From BOG-908 sp964242115 (GTDB lineage: Bacteria > Pseudomonadota > Alphaproteobacteria > Acetobacterales > Acetobacteraceae): 64,000 nt of DNA. The position numbers and the translations under genes are program-made. This document shows positions 57,578 to 64,000 of the stretch, in pieces; the first letter of the stretch is position 1; every line of letters begins with the position of its first letter. Location of the stretch: the NCBI GenBank assembly GCA_964242115.1, contig CAXSZX010000002.1:124001-188000 (forward strand). Reading direction: 5' to 3'. The notes below the pieces were generated by a model, which ran no database searches, was not told the origin of the DNA, and was given only the letters and a program-made list of their open reading frames with translations.

Positions 57578-58257
57578 CAGGCGCGCATCCCCTGCGCCGC
57601 GCGGTGCCAGGGGTCGCGGTCGGCCAGCCGCGCCGCGCGCAGCTTCAGCACGAACTGTACGGCGTTCACCAGGTAGGTGGCATAGGCGGCGAGCGCCAGC
57701 AGCATCAGGCCGTGACTGTCAAGCGCGCCTGACAGCAGCGCCGCGAGGTAGGCGGTGTGCAGCCCAATCACCACCATGCTGACCGCGTCCTCCCAGAAGA
57801 ACGCAGGCGCGAACAGGTATTGTCCGAAGATCGCGTTCTCCCAAACCGCGCCGGTCACCATGATGGTGTAGAGCACCAGCGTCTTGACCACGACCGAGGC
57901 GGTGGCCGCCTGCCCGCCCGTGCCGGTCACCAGGTAGTTCAAGACCAGCGCCAGGCTGACGGCGAACACCAGGAACTGCACCGGCGCCAGCACGCCCTGC
58001 ACAACGGTCCAGGGCGAGGCGTCGCGGCGGCGCTTCTCCTCCGGCGTGTAGAGTGGCCGCGCAGCGCCACGGTGCTGCCCGAAACCCGAACGCAACGCGC
58101 CAGACCGGGACATGCCGGGCTGCGACGCAGCGACACGGGGAAAGCCGGCCTGCGAGAACCCGGGCTGGAACGCATGGACGTGCCGGCCTGTGGTTGCACC
58201 GAACGGGCAGGTGTCGAAGGCGGTGATCAGCCGGCCTACCGTGGACTGGACGAACAT
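57577..58257 (-). CDS. bchF: 3-Vinyl bacteriochlorophyllide hydratase BchF, with N-terminal extension
   Basis: 226 residues from ATG 58257 (GGAG 10 bp upstream). The BchF core starts near residue 71: YTPEEKRRRDASPWTVVQGVLAPVQFLVF, then VVVKTLVLYTIMVTGAVWENAIFGQYLFAPAFFWEDAVSM, with four membrane helices. It hydrates the 3-vinyl group on the way to bacteriochlorophyll a. The first ~70 residues have no counterpart in typical ~160-residue BchF: a short helix then a Gly/Ser/Gln/Phe-rich stretch. ATG 58113 is an alternative start without a ribosome site. It is the first gene of the long minus-strand operon. Confidence 0.9.
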   Translation of the reverse strand: MFVQSTVGRLITAFDTCPFGATTGRHVHAFQPGFSQAGFPRVAASQPGMSRSGALRSGFGQHRGAARPLYTPEEKRRRDASPWTVVQGVLAPVQFLVFAVSLALVLNYLVTGTGGQAATASVVVKTLVLYTIMVTGAVWENAIFGQYLFAPAFFWEDAVSMVVIGLHTAYLAALLSGALDSHGLMLLALAAYATYLVNAVQFVLKLRAARLADRDPWHRAAQGMRA

Positions 58258-58340
58258 TGTCTGACGTCTCCATGGCGCCTGACACCCGCACGCCGGGTCC
58301 CGCGCCTCTGACACCGACGCTAAGACGCGGCCCGAAGAAC

Positions 58341-58374
58341 TGTCAAGCAAACCTTACGTAAATCTAGCTTGACA
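58341..58374. promoter_or_regulatory. 34-bp dyad in the divergent bchF/aerR spacer, candidate PpsR site with two -35 boxes
   Basis: TGTCAAGC at 58341-58348 and its complement GCTTGACA at 58367-58374 flank a centre on ACGT. It can be read as two overlapping PpsR-like sites, TGT-N12-ACG and CGT-N12-ACA. Each end carries TTGACA on one strand, pointing outward toward bchF and toward aerR, so repressor binding would cover both -35 regions. The -10 boxes are weak. Confidence 0.6.
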
Positions 58375-58442
58375 CTTTCCACCAAAAGCCGGCTTCAATA
58401 GGCGGCAGGACGGCGCGCCCGGTTGAGCACGGTGAGATCCCA

Positions 58443-59327
58443 TTGAGACAGCATTCCGCCACAGACACACGCTGGACCGAGAGCGAGGCGATGCGCCTGG
58501 TCCGAGCCGGCCAGCGTCCCGCGCGGGCAGCCCACGAGTCTCCTGCCCAAGTCCGCGCCAAGGTGCTCGCCCGCACCGTGGAAGACGAGGTGATCCCCCG
58601 CCTGCTGCAGGCCCGCCGCCCGCTCTCCCTGGCGCCTGTCCTGACTGTTGCGGCCGCGCCTGACCCCGGGCAGGTCCAATCCCTCGTCCAGCTCGCCGCC
58701 TACGGCAGTCAGTCCGGCACCAACGCCTTTGTCGCCAGCCTGCACGATGCCGGCACGCCCATCGAGTCGCTCTATTTGGGCCTGATCACGCCCGCCGCCC
58801 GTCGCCTGGGCGTGATGTGGGAAGAGGACGACTGCAGCTTCTCCGACGTGACCCTTGGCGTGCTGCGCCTGGGCAACGTCATGCGCCTGCTTGACACCGC
58901 GTTCGCCGGCGACACCACGAGACAAGACGCGGCTCCCAGCGCGCTGCTGGCGCAGATGCCGGGTGAACAGCACGGGCTCGGCCTGGCGATGGTCTCGCAG
59001 TTTTTTCGTCGCGCCGGCTGGCGGGTGCGCCAGGAACACATGCCCACCAGCGCGGCGCTGGAAGCCATCGTCGCGGCCGGTTGGTACGGCCTGGTCGGCA
59101 TCTCGCTCGCTTGCGACACACATCTGGACGCGCTGCCCGGGCTGATCCGCACGCTGCGCCGCGCCTCGCGCAACAGCGCGGTGGGCGTGCTGGTTGGCGG
59201 GCCGCCGTTCGTGATGAACCCGCAACTGGCAGCCATGGTGGGGGCGGATGGCACCGCGACGGATGGACGGCAGGCGGTGCGGTGCGCGCAGGAATTGGTG
59301 TCCGTGCAGGAGCGGGCGACATGGTAG
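58443..59327 (+). CDS. ppaA: AerR/PpaA-type cobalamin-binding antirepressor
   Basis: A 294-residue protein if TTG 58443 is used; ATG 58491 (GAGCGAGG upstream) gives 278. The conserved linker reads LGVMWEEDDCSFSDVTLGVLRLGNVMR, the AerR/PpaA signature preceding a B12-binding Rossmann domain (HGLGLAMVSQFFRRAGWRV, GLVGISLACDTHLDALPGLI, VGVLVGGPPF). As in AerR, the standard DxHxxG motif is not present. Family members bind B12 and modulate PpsR/CrtJ by light and oxygen. It precedes ppsR, with repeat copy 19 between. Confidence 0.9.
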   Translation: MRQHSATDTRWTESEAMRLVRAGQRPARAAHESPAQVRAKVLARTVEDEVIPRLLQARRPLSLAPVLTVAAAPDPGQVQSLVQLAAYGSQSGTNAFVASLHDAGTPIESLYLGLITPAARRLGVMWEEDDCSFSDVTLGVLRLGNVMRLLDTAFAGDTTRQDAAPSALLAQMPGEQHGLGLAMVSQFFRRAGWRVRQEHMPTSAALEAIVAAGWYGLVGISLACDTHLDALPGLIRTLRRASRNSAVGVLVGGPPFVMNPQLAAMVGADGTATDGRQAVRCAQELVSVQERATW

Positions 59328-59329
59328 AA

Positions 59330-59481
59330 GAAAGCAAGCAGTTCTTTTTTGAAAAAAAGAACCAAAAAACTTTTGCTTCCGTTGGGTTTGCCGGGTTGAG
59401 GCGTGTCGTTTCAAGTTCCCGCGACAGCGCTCGCAAGAGCTTTTTGCTTCTTTTTTCCGAAAAAGAAAGCCTTGCTTTCTT
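59330..59481 (-). repeat. Intergenic hairpin repeat, copy 19, between ppaA and ppsR (P left, Q right)
   Basis: GAAAGCAAGCAGTTCTTTTT with GAAAAAAAGAACC forms the P arm, GCTTCTTTTTTCCGAAAAAG with AAAGCCTTGC the Q arm, and CCCGCGACAGCGCTCG the centre. It starts 3 bp after the ppaA TAG. Confidence 0.88.
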
Positions 59482-59538
59482 CCAAGGCGCAGCAAGCGTC
59501 CAAACACACACGCGGCGCGGATAGGCGAGGAAACGGGC

Positions 59539-60981
59539 ATGCAGTGGAGGATCTCTGCCCTCGTGAAAACCTTTGACACACCAGGTGCGTCGCTCGGCGA
59601 CCTCGATGCACATTCGGTGGCAACCCTCATCGCCACCGCCTCCGACATCGCGCTCATCGTGGACAGCGAAGGCACGATCCGCGACATCGCCTTCCAGAGC
59701 GAGGAACTTTCCAACGACCTCGACACCAGCGCCACCTGGGTAGGTACGCCGCTGCTCGGCACGGTGGTCGCTGACAGCCGTCCAAAAGTGACGCACCTGC
59801 TGGCCGATGCGGCGCTGCACAACGCGCGGCCGAAATGGCGCCACATCAACCACGCAACCTCGGACGGGCGCTCGGTGCCGGTGCTGTACTGCGCCGTGCA
59901 GGTGGGGCAGAACGGCCGCATGGTTGCCTTCGGGCGCGACCTGCGCGCGATGTCGGCCCTGCAGCAGCGCCTGATGATGGCGCAGGAATCCATCGAGCGA
60001 GATTATTCGCGCATGCGCGAGGTGGAGACGCGCTACCGGCTGCTGTTCCAAATGTCGTCCGAAGCGGTGGTGATCCTCGACACCGTGCGTCACCGAGTCG
60101 TCGAAGCCAACCCGGCCGCACGCGCGCTGTTCGGCGCGAAGCCAGACCAGGCCTCCGGTCAGGCGCTGGGCGAGATCTTCGCCACCGACACGCTGGAAAG
60201 CGTGCAGGCGCACCTGGCCGCCATCCGCGCCGACGGCCGCGCCGAAGAGTTCCCCGCGCGCCTGGCCCGTGGCAACACCGGCGTCATGGTCGCCGCCTCG
60301 CTGTTCCGCCAGGAGAACTCCACGCTGTTCCTGGTGCGCATCTCGGCCGTGACCGAAGGTGCAAGCGTGCCGGACGTCAAGCGCAAGCTGCTCAAGCTGG
60401 TCGAAAGCGCGCCGGACGGGTTCGTGGTCACCGACAACGCCGGCAACATCCTCACCGCCAACGCCGCCTTCCTCGAACTTGCAGGCCTGGCCAACGAGGA
60501 TCTCGCCCGCGGCGAGTCGCTGGACCGCTGGATCGGCACCTCCGGCGTGGAGCTCGACGTGCTGATCACCAATCTACGCCAGCGCGGATCGGTGCGCTTC
60601 TTCACCACCACCGTGCACACCGACGACGGCGCCGCCGCCCAGGTGGAGATCTCGGCGGTCGCCATCGGCAACGGCGGGGCGCCCTCCTTCGGCTTCGCCA
60701 TCCGCAACATCGGCCCGCGCCTGCAGGTGGAAAGCCGTGCGGCGCGCGCCCTGCCCCGCTCCATCGAGCAGCTGACCGAGCTGATCGGCCGCGTCTCGCT
60801 TAAGGAGCTGGTCCGCGAATCGACAGACGTCATCGAGAAACTCTGCATCGAGGCGGCGCTCGAGCTGACCGGCGACAACCGCGCCTCGGCCGCCGAGATG
60901 CTCGGCCTGTCGCGCCAGAGCCTCTACGTGAAGCTGCGCCGCTACGGGCTCGGCGACCTCGCAACCAACGAGCAGAACTGA
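59539..60981 (+). CDS. ppsR: PpsR/CrtJ transcriptional repressor
   Basis: A 480-residue regulator. An N-terminal PAS-like region (about 30-130), a coiled Q-linker, and two more PAS domains (about 160-275 and 285-395) lead to a Fis-type helix-turn-helix (ASAAEMLGLSRQSLYVKL). Cys436 in EKLCIEAALELTGDNR matches the redox-sensitive Cys of the DNA-binding domain. The only other Cys is 118, so the second Cys of the CrtJ disulfide pair (around the first/second PAS) is missing. It represses bch, crt and puc genes under oxygen, and AerR modulates it. Confidence 0.95.
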   Translation: MQWRISALVKTFDTPGASLGDLDAHSVATLIATASDIALIVDSEGTIRDIAFQSEELSNDLDTSATWVGTPLLGTVVADSRPKVTHLLADAALHNARPKWRHINHATSDGRSVPVLYCAVQVGQNGRMVAFGRDLRAMSALQQRLMMAQESIERDYSRMREVETRYRLLFQMSSEAVVILDTVRHRVVEANPAARALFGAKPDQASGQALGEIFATDTLESVQAHLAAIRADGRAEEFPARLARGNTGVMVAASLFRQENSTLFLVRISAVTEGASVPDVKRKLLKLVESAPDGFVVTDNAGNILTANAAFLELAGLANEDLARGESLDRWIGTSGVELDVLITNLRQRGSVRFFTTTVHTDDGAAAQVEISAVAIGNGGAPSFGFAIRNIGPRLQVESRAARALPRSIEQLTELIGRVSLKELVRESTDVIEKLCIEAALELTGDNRASAAEMLGLSRQSLYVKLRRYGLGDLATNEQN

Positions 60982-60982
60982 C

Positions 60983-61912
60983 ATGTCCGGCGCCACTCTC
61001 ACCCGCTCCCCAGCAGCGCGCGCCGCCCGCGCACCTGCCGCACCCCGCCGGGGCCTCGCCGCCTGCCTGGAGCTCCTCAAGCCGATCACCTGGTTCGCGC
61101 CGATGTGGGCGTTCGGCTGCGGCGTGGTCTCCGCCGGCCGCCCGGCACACGGGCGCTGGCTGCTGGTGGCCGCCGGCGTGGCGCTGTGCGGCCCGCTGGT
61201 CACCGGCACCAGCCAGGCGGTGAACGACTGGTACGACCGCCACGTGGACGCCATCAACGAGCCCGGCCGTGCCATCCCGTCCGGCCGCGTGCCCGGCCAT
61301 GGCGGGCTCACGCTGGCTGGCCTGTGGACCGTGCTCTCGCTCGCGGTGGCCGCTTCACTCGGCACCTGGGCGTTCGGCGCCACCGTGCTGGGCCTCGCAC
61401 TCGCCTGGGCTTACAGCGCCCCGCCGCTGCGGCTGAAGCTGAACGGCTGGCTGGGCAACGCCGCCTGCGGCGCCTGCTACGAGGGGCTGCCCTGGTTCAC
61501 CGCCGCGGCGATCATGGGCGGCGGACTGCCGCGCGGCGGCATCCTGGCGGCAGCCGCGCTCTACAGCGTCGGCGCGCACGGCATCATGACGCTGAACGAC
61601 TTCAAGTCGGTGGACGGCGACAGGCAGATGGGCGTGCGCTCGCTGCCGGTGATGCTGGGCGTGGGCGCGGCCGCTCGGCTCGCCTGCGTGGTGATGGCGG
61701 CACCCCAGGCCGCGATGGTCGTCCTGCTGGCCGCCTGGGGATACCCGGTTCACGCCGGCGTGGTCGCAGCGTTGCTAGCGGCCCAGTTCGCCCTGATGGG
61801 CAAGTTCCTGCGCGAGCCGCGGGAGCGCGCGCCTTGGTACAACGCCACCGGCACAAGCCTCTACGTGCTCGGCATGCTGGTCACCGCTTTCGCGCTGCGG
61901 GCCGGCGCATGA
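60983..61912 (+). CDS. bchG: Bacteriochlorophyll synthase BchG
   Basis: A 309-residue UbiA-type prenyltransferase with about eight helices. ITWFAPMWAFGCGVVSAG opens the conserved part; the first Asp-rich motif is NDWYDRHVDAINEPGRAIPSG and the second is TLNDFKSVDGDRQMGVRSLPV. It attaches geranylgeranyl or phytyl diphosphate to bacteriochlorophyllide a. It begins 1 bp after the ppsR stop and overlaps the next gene by 4 bp. Confidence 0.96.
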   Translation: MSGATLTRSPAARAARAPAAPRRGLAACLELLKPITWFAPMWAFGCGVVSAGRPAHGRWLLVAAGVALCGPLVTGTSQAVNDWYDRHVDAINEPGRAIPSGRVPGHGGLTLAGLWTVLSLAVAASLGTWAFGATVLGLALAWAYSAPPLRLKLNGWLGNAACGACYEGLPWFTAAAIMGGGLPRGGILAAAALYSVGAHGIMTLNDFKSVDGDRQMGVRSLPVMLGVGAAARLACVVMAAPQAAMVVLLAAWGYPVHAGVVAALLAAQFALMGKFLREPRERAPWYNATGTSLYVLGMLVTAFALRAGA

Positions 61913-63462
61913 GCCCGCTTAGCTGGTTCGCCATCGTCCGCCTCGGCCTGGTGCAGGCCGCGCTCGGCGCAGTGGTGGTGCTGACCACGGTGACGCTGAA
62001 CCGGGTGATGGTGGTGGAGCTCTCGCTGCCGGCCATCCTGCCCGGCGCACTGGTGGCCCTGCACTACGGCGTGCAGGTGCTGCGGCCGCGGCTGGGCTTC
62101 GGCTCGGACGTGGGCCAGCGCCGCACGCCGTGGGTCATCGGCGGCATGGCCGCCTTGGCCTTGGGTGGAGCGGCCGCTGCGTTCGCCACCGCGCTGATGG
62201 CGACCGACCGCCTGTCAGGCATCGCCCTGGCAATCCCCGCCTTCACGCTGGTCGGCCTGGGCGTAGGCTCTGCCGGCACCTCGCTGCTGGTGCTGATGGC
62301 AAAGCAGGTTGCCCCCGCCCGGCGCCCGGCGGCGGCGACCATCCTGTGGGTGCTGATGATCATGGGCATCGCGGTGACCGCCACGCTAGTGGGCAAGCTG
62401 CTGCACCCGTTCTCGCTGGGCACGCTGGTCCGCGTGGCCTGCGAGGTCGCTGCCGGCGCGTTCCTGCTGGCCACCGCCGCGGTATGGGGCATCGAGCAGG
62501 CTGGCTCGCCGGCATCGGCACGCGTGGCGGCCAAGCCGGGCACGCCCGGTGCGTCGGCATTGGTGCCGTCCGAGGCGGCGCCCGGCTTCGTCAGCGTATC
62601 CTGGCCCGCCTCGGCACAGTCCGACGCTGCCCGTCCGGCGGCACCCCTGACGGCCCAGCTTGCGCACAGCTCGGCTTCGTATCGCCCTGTCTCGGCAGAG
62701 CCGTGCTTGCCCGAGCTGACGGCATCCGGCGCCGCCGCTGACAAGCCGAGCTTCGCCGACGCGATGCGCGAGGTCTGGGCCGAACCGCAGGCGCGCCGCT
62801 TCGCCATCTTCGTGTTCGTCTCCATGCTGGCCTACAGCGCGCAGGAGCTGATCCTCGAGCCGTTCGCCGGCGCGGTGATGCGGCTCACCCCCGGCCAGAC
62901 CGCGGGGCTCACCGGCCTGCAGCACGGCGGTGTGATGGCCGGCATGCTGCTGGTCGCCCTCGGCGGCAGCCTGGCCGGCGCCGGCCGGCGTGCCCCAACT
63001 GTTCGCACTCAGGCGATGCGTGCCTGGACGATGGGCGGTTGCCTCGCCTCCGCCGTGGCACTGGCCGGGCTTGCTTGCGCAGGGCTGGCCGGACCCGCCT
63101 GGCCGCTGCAGGCAAACGTGTTCGCGCTGGGCGTGGCCAACGGCACCTTCGCCGTCTCCGCCATCGGCGCAATGATGGGCCTGGCCGGCCAGGGCCGCGG
63201 CTCGCGCGAAGGCGTGCGCATGGGGTTGTGGGGTGCCGCACAGGCGCTCGCCTTTGGCGCCGGCGGCCTGCTGGGCACCGGCGCCAGCGACGCAGCGCGC
63301 GCCGCCTTCGGCGCACCCGCACCTGCCTACACCGCCGTGTTCGCCTGCGAGGCCGCGCTGTTCCTCTCCGCCGCCTGGCTCGCCGCCGGCGTGTTCCAGC
63401 GCACCACTCCAACAACCACCGCAGTCCCTGGCCATGCCGGCCTGGGCACTGCCGCAGCATGA
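61909..63462 (+). CDS. PucC-like BCD-family transporter (bch2 position) with a large central insert
   Basis: 517 residues from ATG 61909 (overlap ATGA with bchG). LNRVMVVELSLPAILPGALVALHYGVQVLRPRLGFGSDVG is the BCD/PucC signature, and after a central linker EPFAGAVMRLTPGQTAGLTGLQHGGVMAGML marks the second half. Homologues between bchG and bchP are usually ~430 residues. The extra ~80 residues (about 200-280) between helices 6 and 7 form an Ala/Pro/Ser-rich stretch. It is presumed to deliver or protect bacteriochlorophyll during antenna assembly. Confidence 0.9.
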   Translation: MSPLSWFAIVRLGLVQAALGAVVVLTTVTLNRVMVVELSLPAILPGALVALHYGVQVLRPRLGFGSDVGQRRTPWVIGGMAALALGGAAAAFATALMATDRLSGIALAIPAFTLVGLGVGSAGTSLLVLMAKQVAPARRPAAATILWVLMIMGIAVTATLVGKLLHPFSLGTLVRVACEVAAGAFLLATAAVWGIEQAGSPASARVAAKPGTPGASALVPSEAAPGFVSVSWPASAQSDAARPAAPLTAQLAHSSASYRPVSAEPCLPELTASGAAADKPSFADAMREVWAEPQARRFAIFVFVSMLAYSAQELILEPFAGAVMRLTPGQTAGLTGLQHGGVMAGMLLVALGGSLAGAGRRAPTVRTQAMRAWTMGGCLASAVALAGLACAGLAGPAWPLQANVFALGVANGTFAVSAIGAMMGLAGQGRGSREGVRMGLWGAAQALAFGAGGLLGTGASDAARAAFGAPAPAYTAVFACEAALFLSAAWLAAGVFQRTTPTTTAVPGHAGLGTAAA

Positions 63463-63476
63463 ACGGGAGCCCACCC

Positions 63477-64000
63477 ATGGCCGAGACGACCTACGACGCA
63501 GTGGTGGTTGGCGGCGGTCCTGCCGGTGCCACCGCCGCCGCCGACCTGGCCCGCGCCGGCCGCCGCGTGGTGCTGCTGGACCGCGCCGGCCGCATTAAAC
63601 CCTGCGGGGGCGCCATCCCGCCCCGCCTGGTGCGCGACTTCGACATCCCCGACAGCCAGATCGTCGCGCGCATCAAGTCCGCCCGCATGGTCTCGCCGAA
63701 GGACGCCCAGGTGGACATGCCGATCGACGGCGGCTTCGTCGGCATGGTCGACCGCGAGCATTTCGACGAGTTCCTGCGCGAGCGCGCGCAGTATCTGGGG
63801 GCCGAACGCCGCACCGGCTTCTTCGACCGCGTCAGCCACGACGAGGACGGCGTGGCCGTGGTCGAATACCACGACAAGGCCGAGGACGGCCCCGCGATCG
63901 CCCACCGTATCCGCGCCCGCGTGGTGGTGGGTGCGGACGGTGCGAAGTCCGCCGTCGCCAAGCAGTGCGTGAAAGGTGCCGACCGCGTCCCCTACGTGTT
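63477..64000 (+). CDS. bchP: Geranylgeranyl reductase BchP (3' end outside window)
   Basis: 174 residues visible from ATG 63477. The FAD-binding YDAVVVGGGPAGATAAADLARAGRRV is followed by RIKPCGGAIPPRLVRDFDI, the BchP/ChlP signature, and ARVVVGADGAKSAVAKQC. It reduces the geranylgeranyl tail to phytyl. It is the last gene in view of the ppaA-ppsR-bchG-bchP unit, 14 bp after the previous stop, and continues past base 64000. Confidence 0.95.
   Translation, partial: MAETTYDAVVVGGGPAGATAAADLARAGRRVVLLDRAGRIKPCGGAIPPRLVRDFDIPDSQIVARIKSARMVSPKDAQVDMPIDGGFVGMVDREHFDEFLRERAQYLGAERRTGFFDRVSHDEDGVAVVEYHDKAEDGPAIAHRIRARVVVGADGAKSAVAKQCVKGADRVPYV

Noticed and set aside
858..59481. CRISPR array or phage integration sites as explanation of the repeats
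   Set aside because: Copies are far apart, in both orientations, and separated by ordinary genes; no regular spacers, cas genes or integrase are seen.
858..59481. Classical insertion sequences
   Set aside because: The elements are ~130 bp without an open frame, and no transposase gene is found in the window.
61105..61908. N-terminal extension of the PucC-like frame over bchG
   Set aside because: Shifted shadow of bchG; ATG 61909 with ATGA overlap is the proper start.

Overview
The window looks like chromosomal DNA of a high-GC purple photosynthetic alphaproteobacterium, probably in or near the Acetobacteraceae (Rhodopila/Acidiphilium type). The evidence is a classical photosynthesis gene cluster (PGC) in the alphaproteobacterial order, the oxygen-dependent cyclase acsF, a high-potential iron-sulfur protein (HiPIP) beside hemA, an alphaproteobacterial pcm-tolC-popZ-valS block, and an alcohol-dehydrogenase-type triheme cytochrome c. 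The family assignment is an inference.

Layout. 0-3 kb: a truncated AapJ-like amino-acid-binding protein and a secreted phosphoesterase. 3.2-3.5 kb: tRNA-Leu(CAA) and tRNA-Asn(GTT). 3.6-6.5 kb: a large beta-helix / tail-spike-like protein of unknown role. 6.8-8.7 kb: phnM plus a 2H-phosphoesterase-like phosphonate protein. 8.8-11.6 kb: yccF, psiE-like, triheme cytochrome c. 11.6-12.3 kb: a gene-free stretch with an inverted-repeat element. 12.3-22.8 kb: gor, a DUF3224 protein, gabD, a DUF3108 protein, a chemoreceptor-like membrane protein, a MATE exporter, selO and a diguanylate cyclase. 22.9-29 kb: valS, popZ, tolC, pcm, all on the minus strand. 29.1-30.5 kb: tRNA-Cys(GCA), two possible small proteins and mostly non-coding DNA. 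30.5-41.6 kb: a CbbY-like phosphatase, serA and serC, an FMN reductase, a glutathione transferase, a PHA depolymerase, a lipoprotein, pyrG, a flavin amine oxidase and secG.

41.8-64 kb is the PGC. On the minus strand, in transcription order: bchF-bchN-bchB-bchH-bchL-bchM-lhaA-puhA-puhB-puhC-orf104-acsF-puhE-hemA-HiPIP. On the plus strand: an aerR/ppaA-type B12 antirepressor, ppsR, bchG, a PucC-like transporter and bchP, which is cut by the window end. The minus unit covers 5-aminolevulinate synthesis, Mg chelation, methylation, ring closure, protochlorophyllide reduction, 3-vinyl hydration and reaction-centre H-subunit assembly. The plus unit has the repressor/antirepressor pair and the last bacteriochlorophyll steps. 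The divergent bchF/aerR spacer holds a 34-bp dyad that overlaps TTGACA on both strands, a likely PpsR control point. puf, crt, bchCXYZ, bchE and most of bchP are not in the window.

The most striking non-genic feature is a family of about 20 copies of a ~130-bp intergenic element. Each copy has two AT-rich hairpin arms around a central GCTGTCGCGGA motif or palindrome. The P arm has stem GGTTCTTTTTT/AAAAAAGAACC and the Q arm has stem CTTCTTTTTC/GAAAAAGAAG. Copies lie in nearly every non-overlapping gene junction. Their edges coincide with stop codons, and in places they supply a C-terminus or a ribosome binding site. Two copies break PGC operons.
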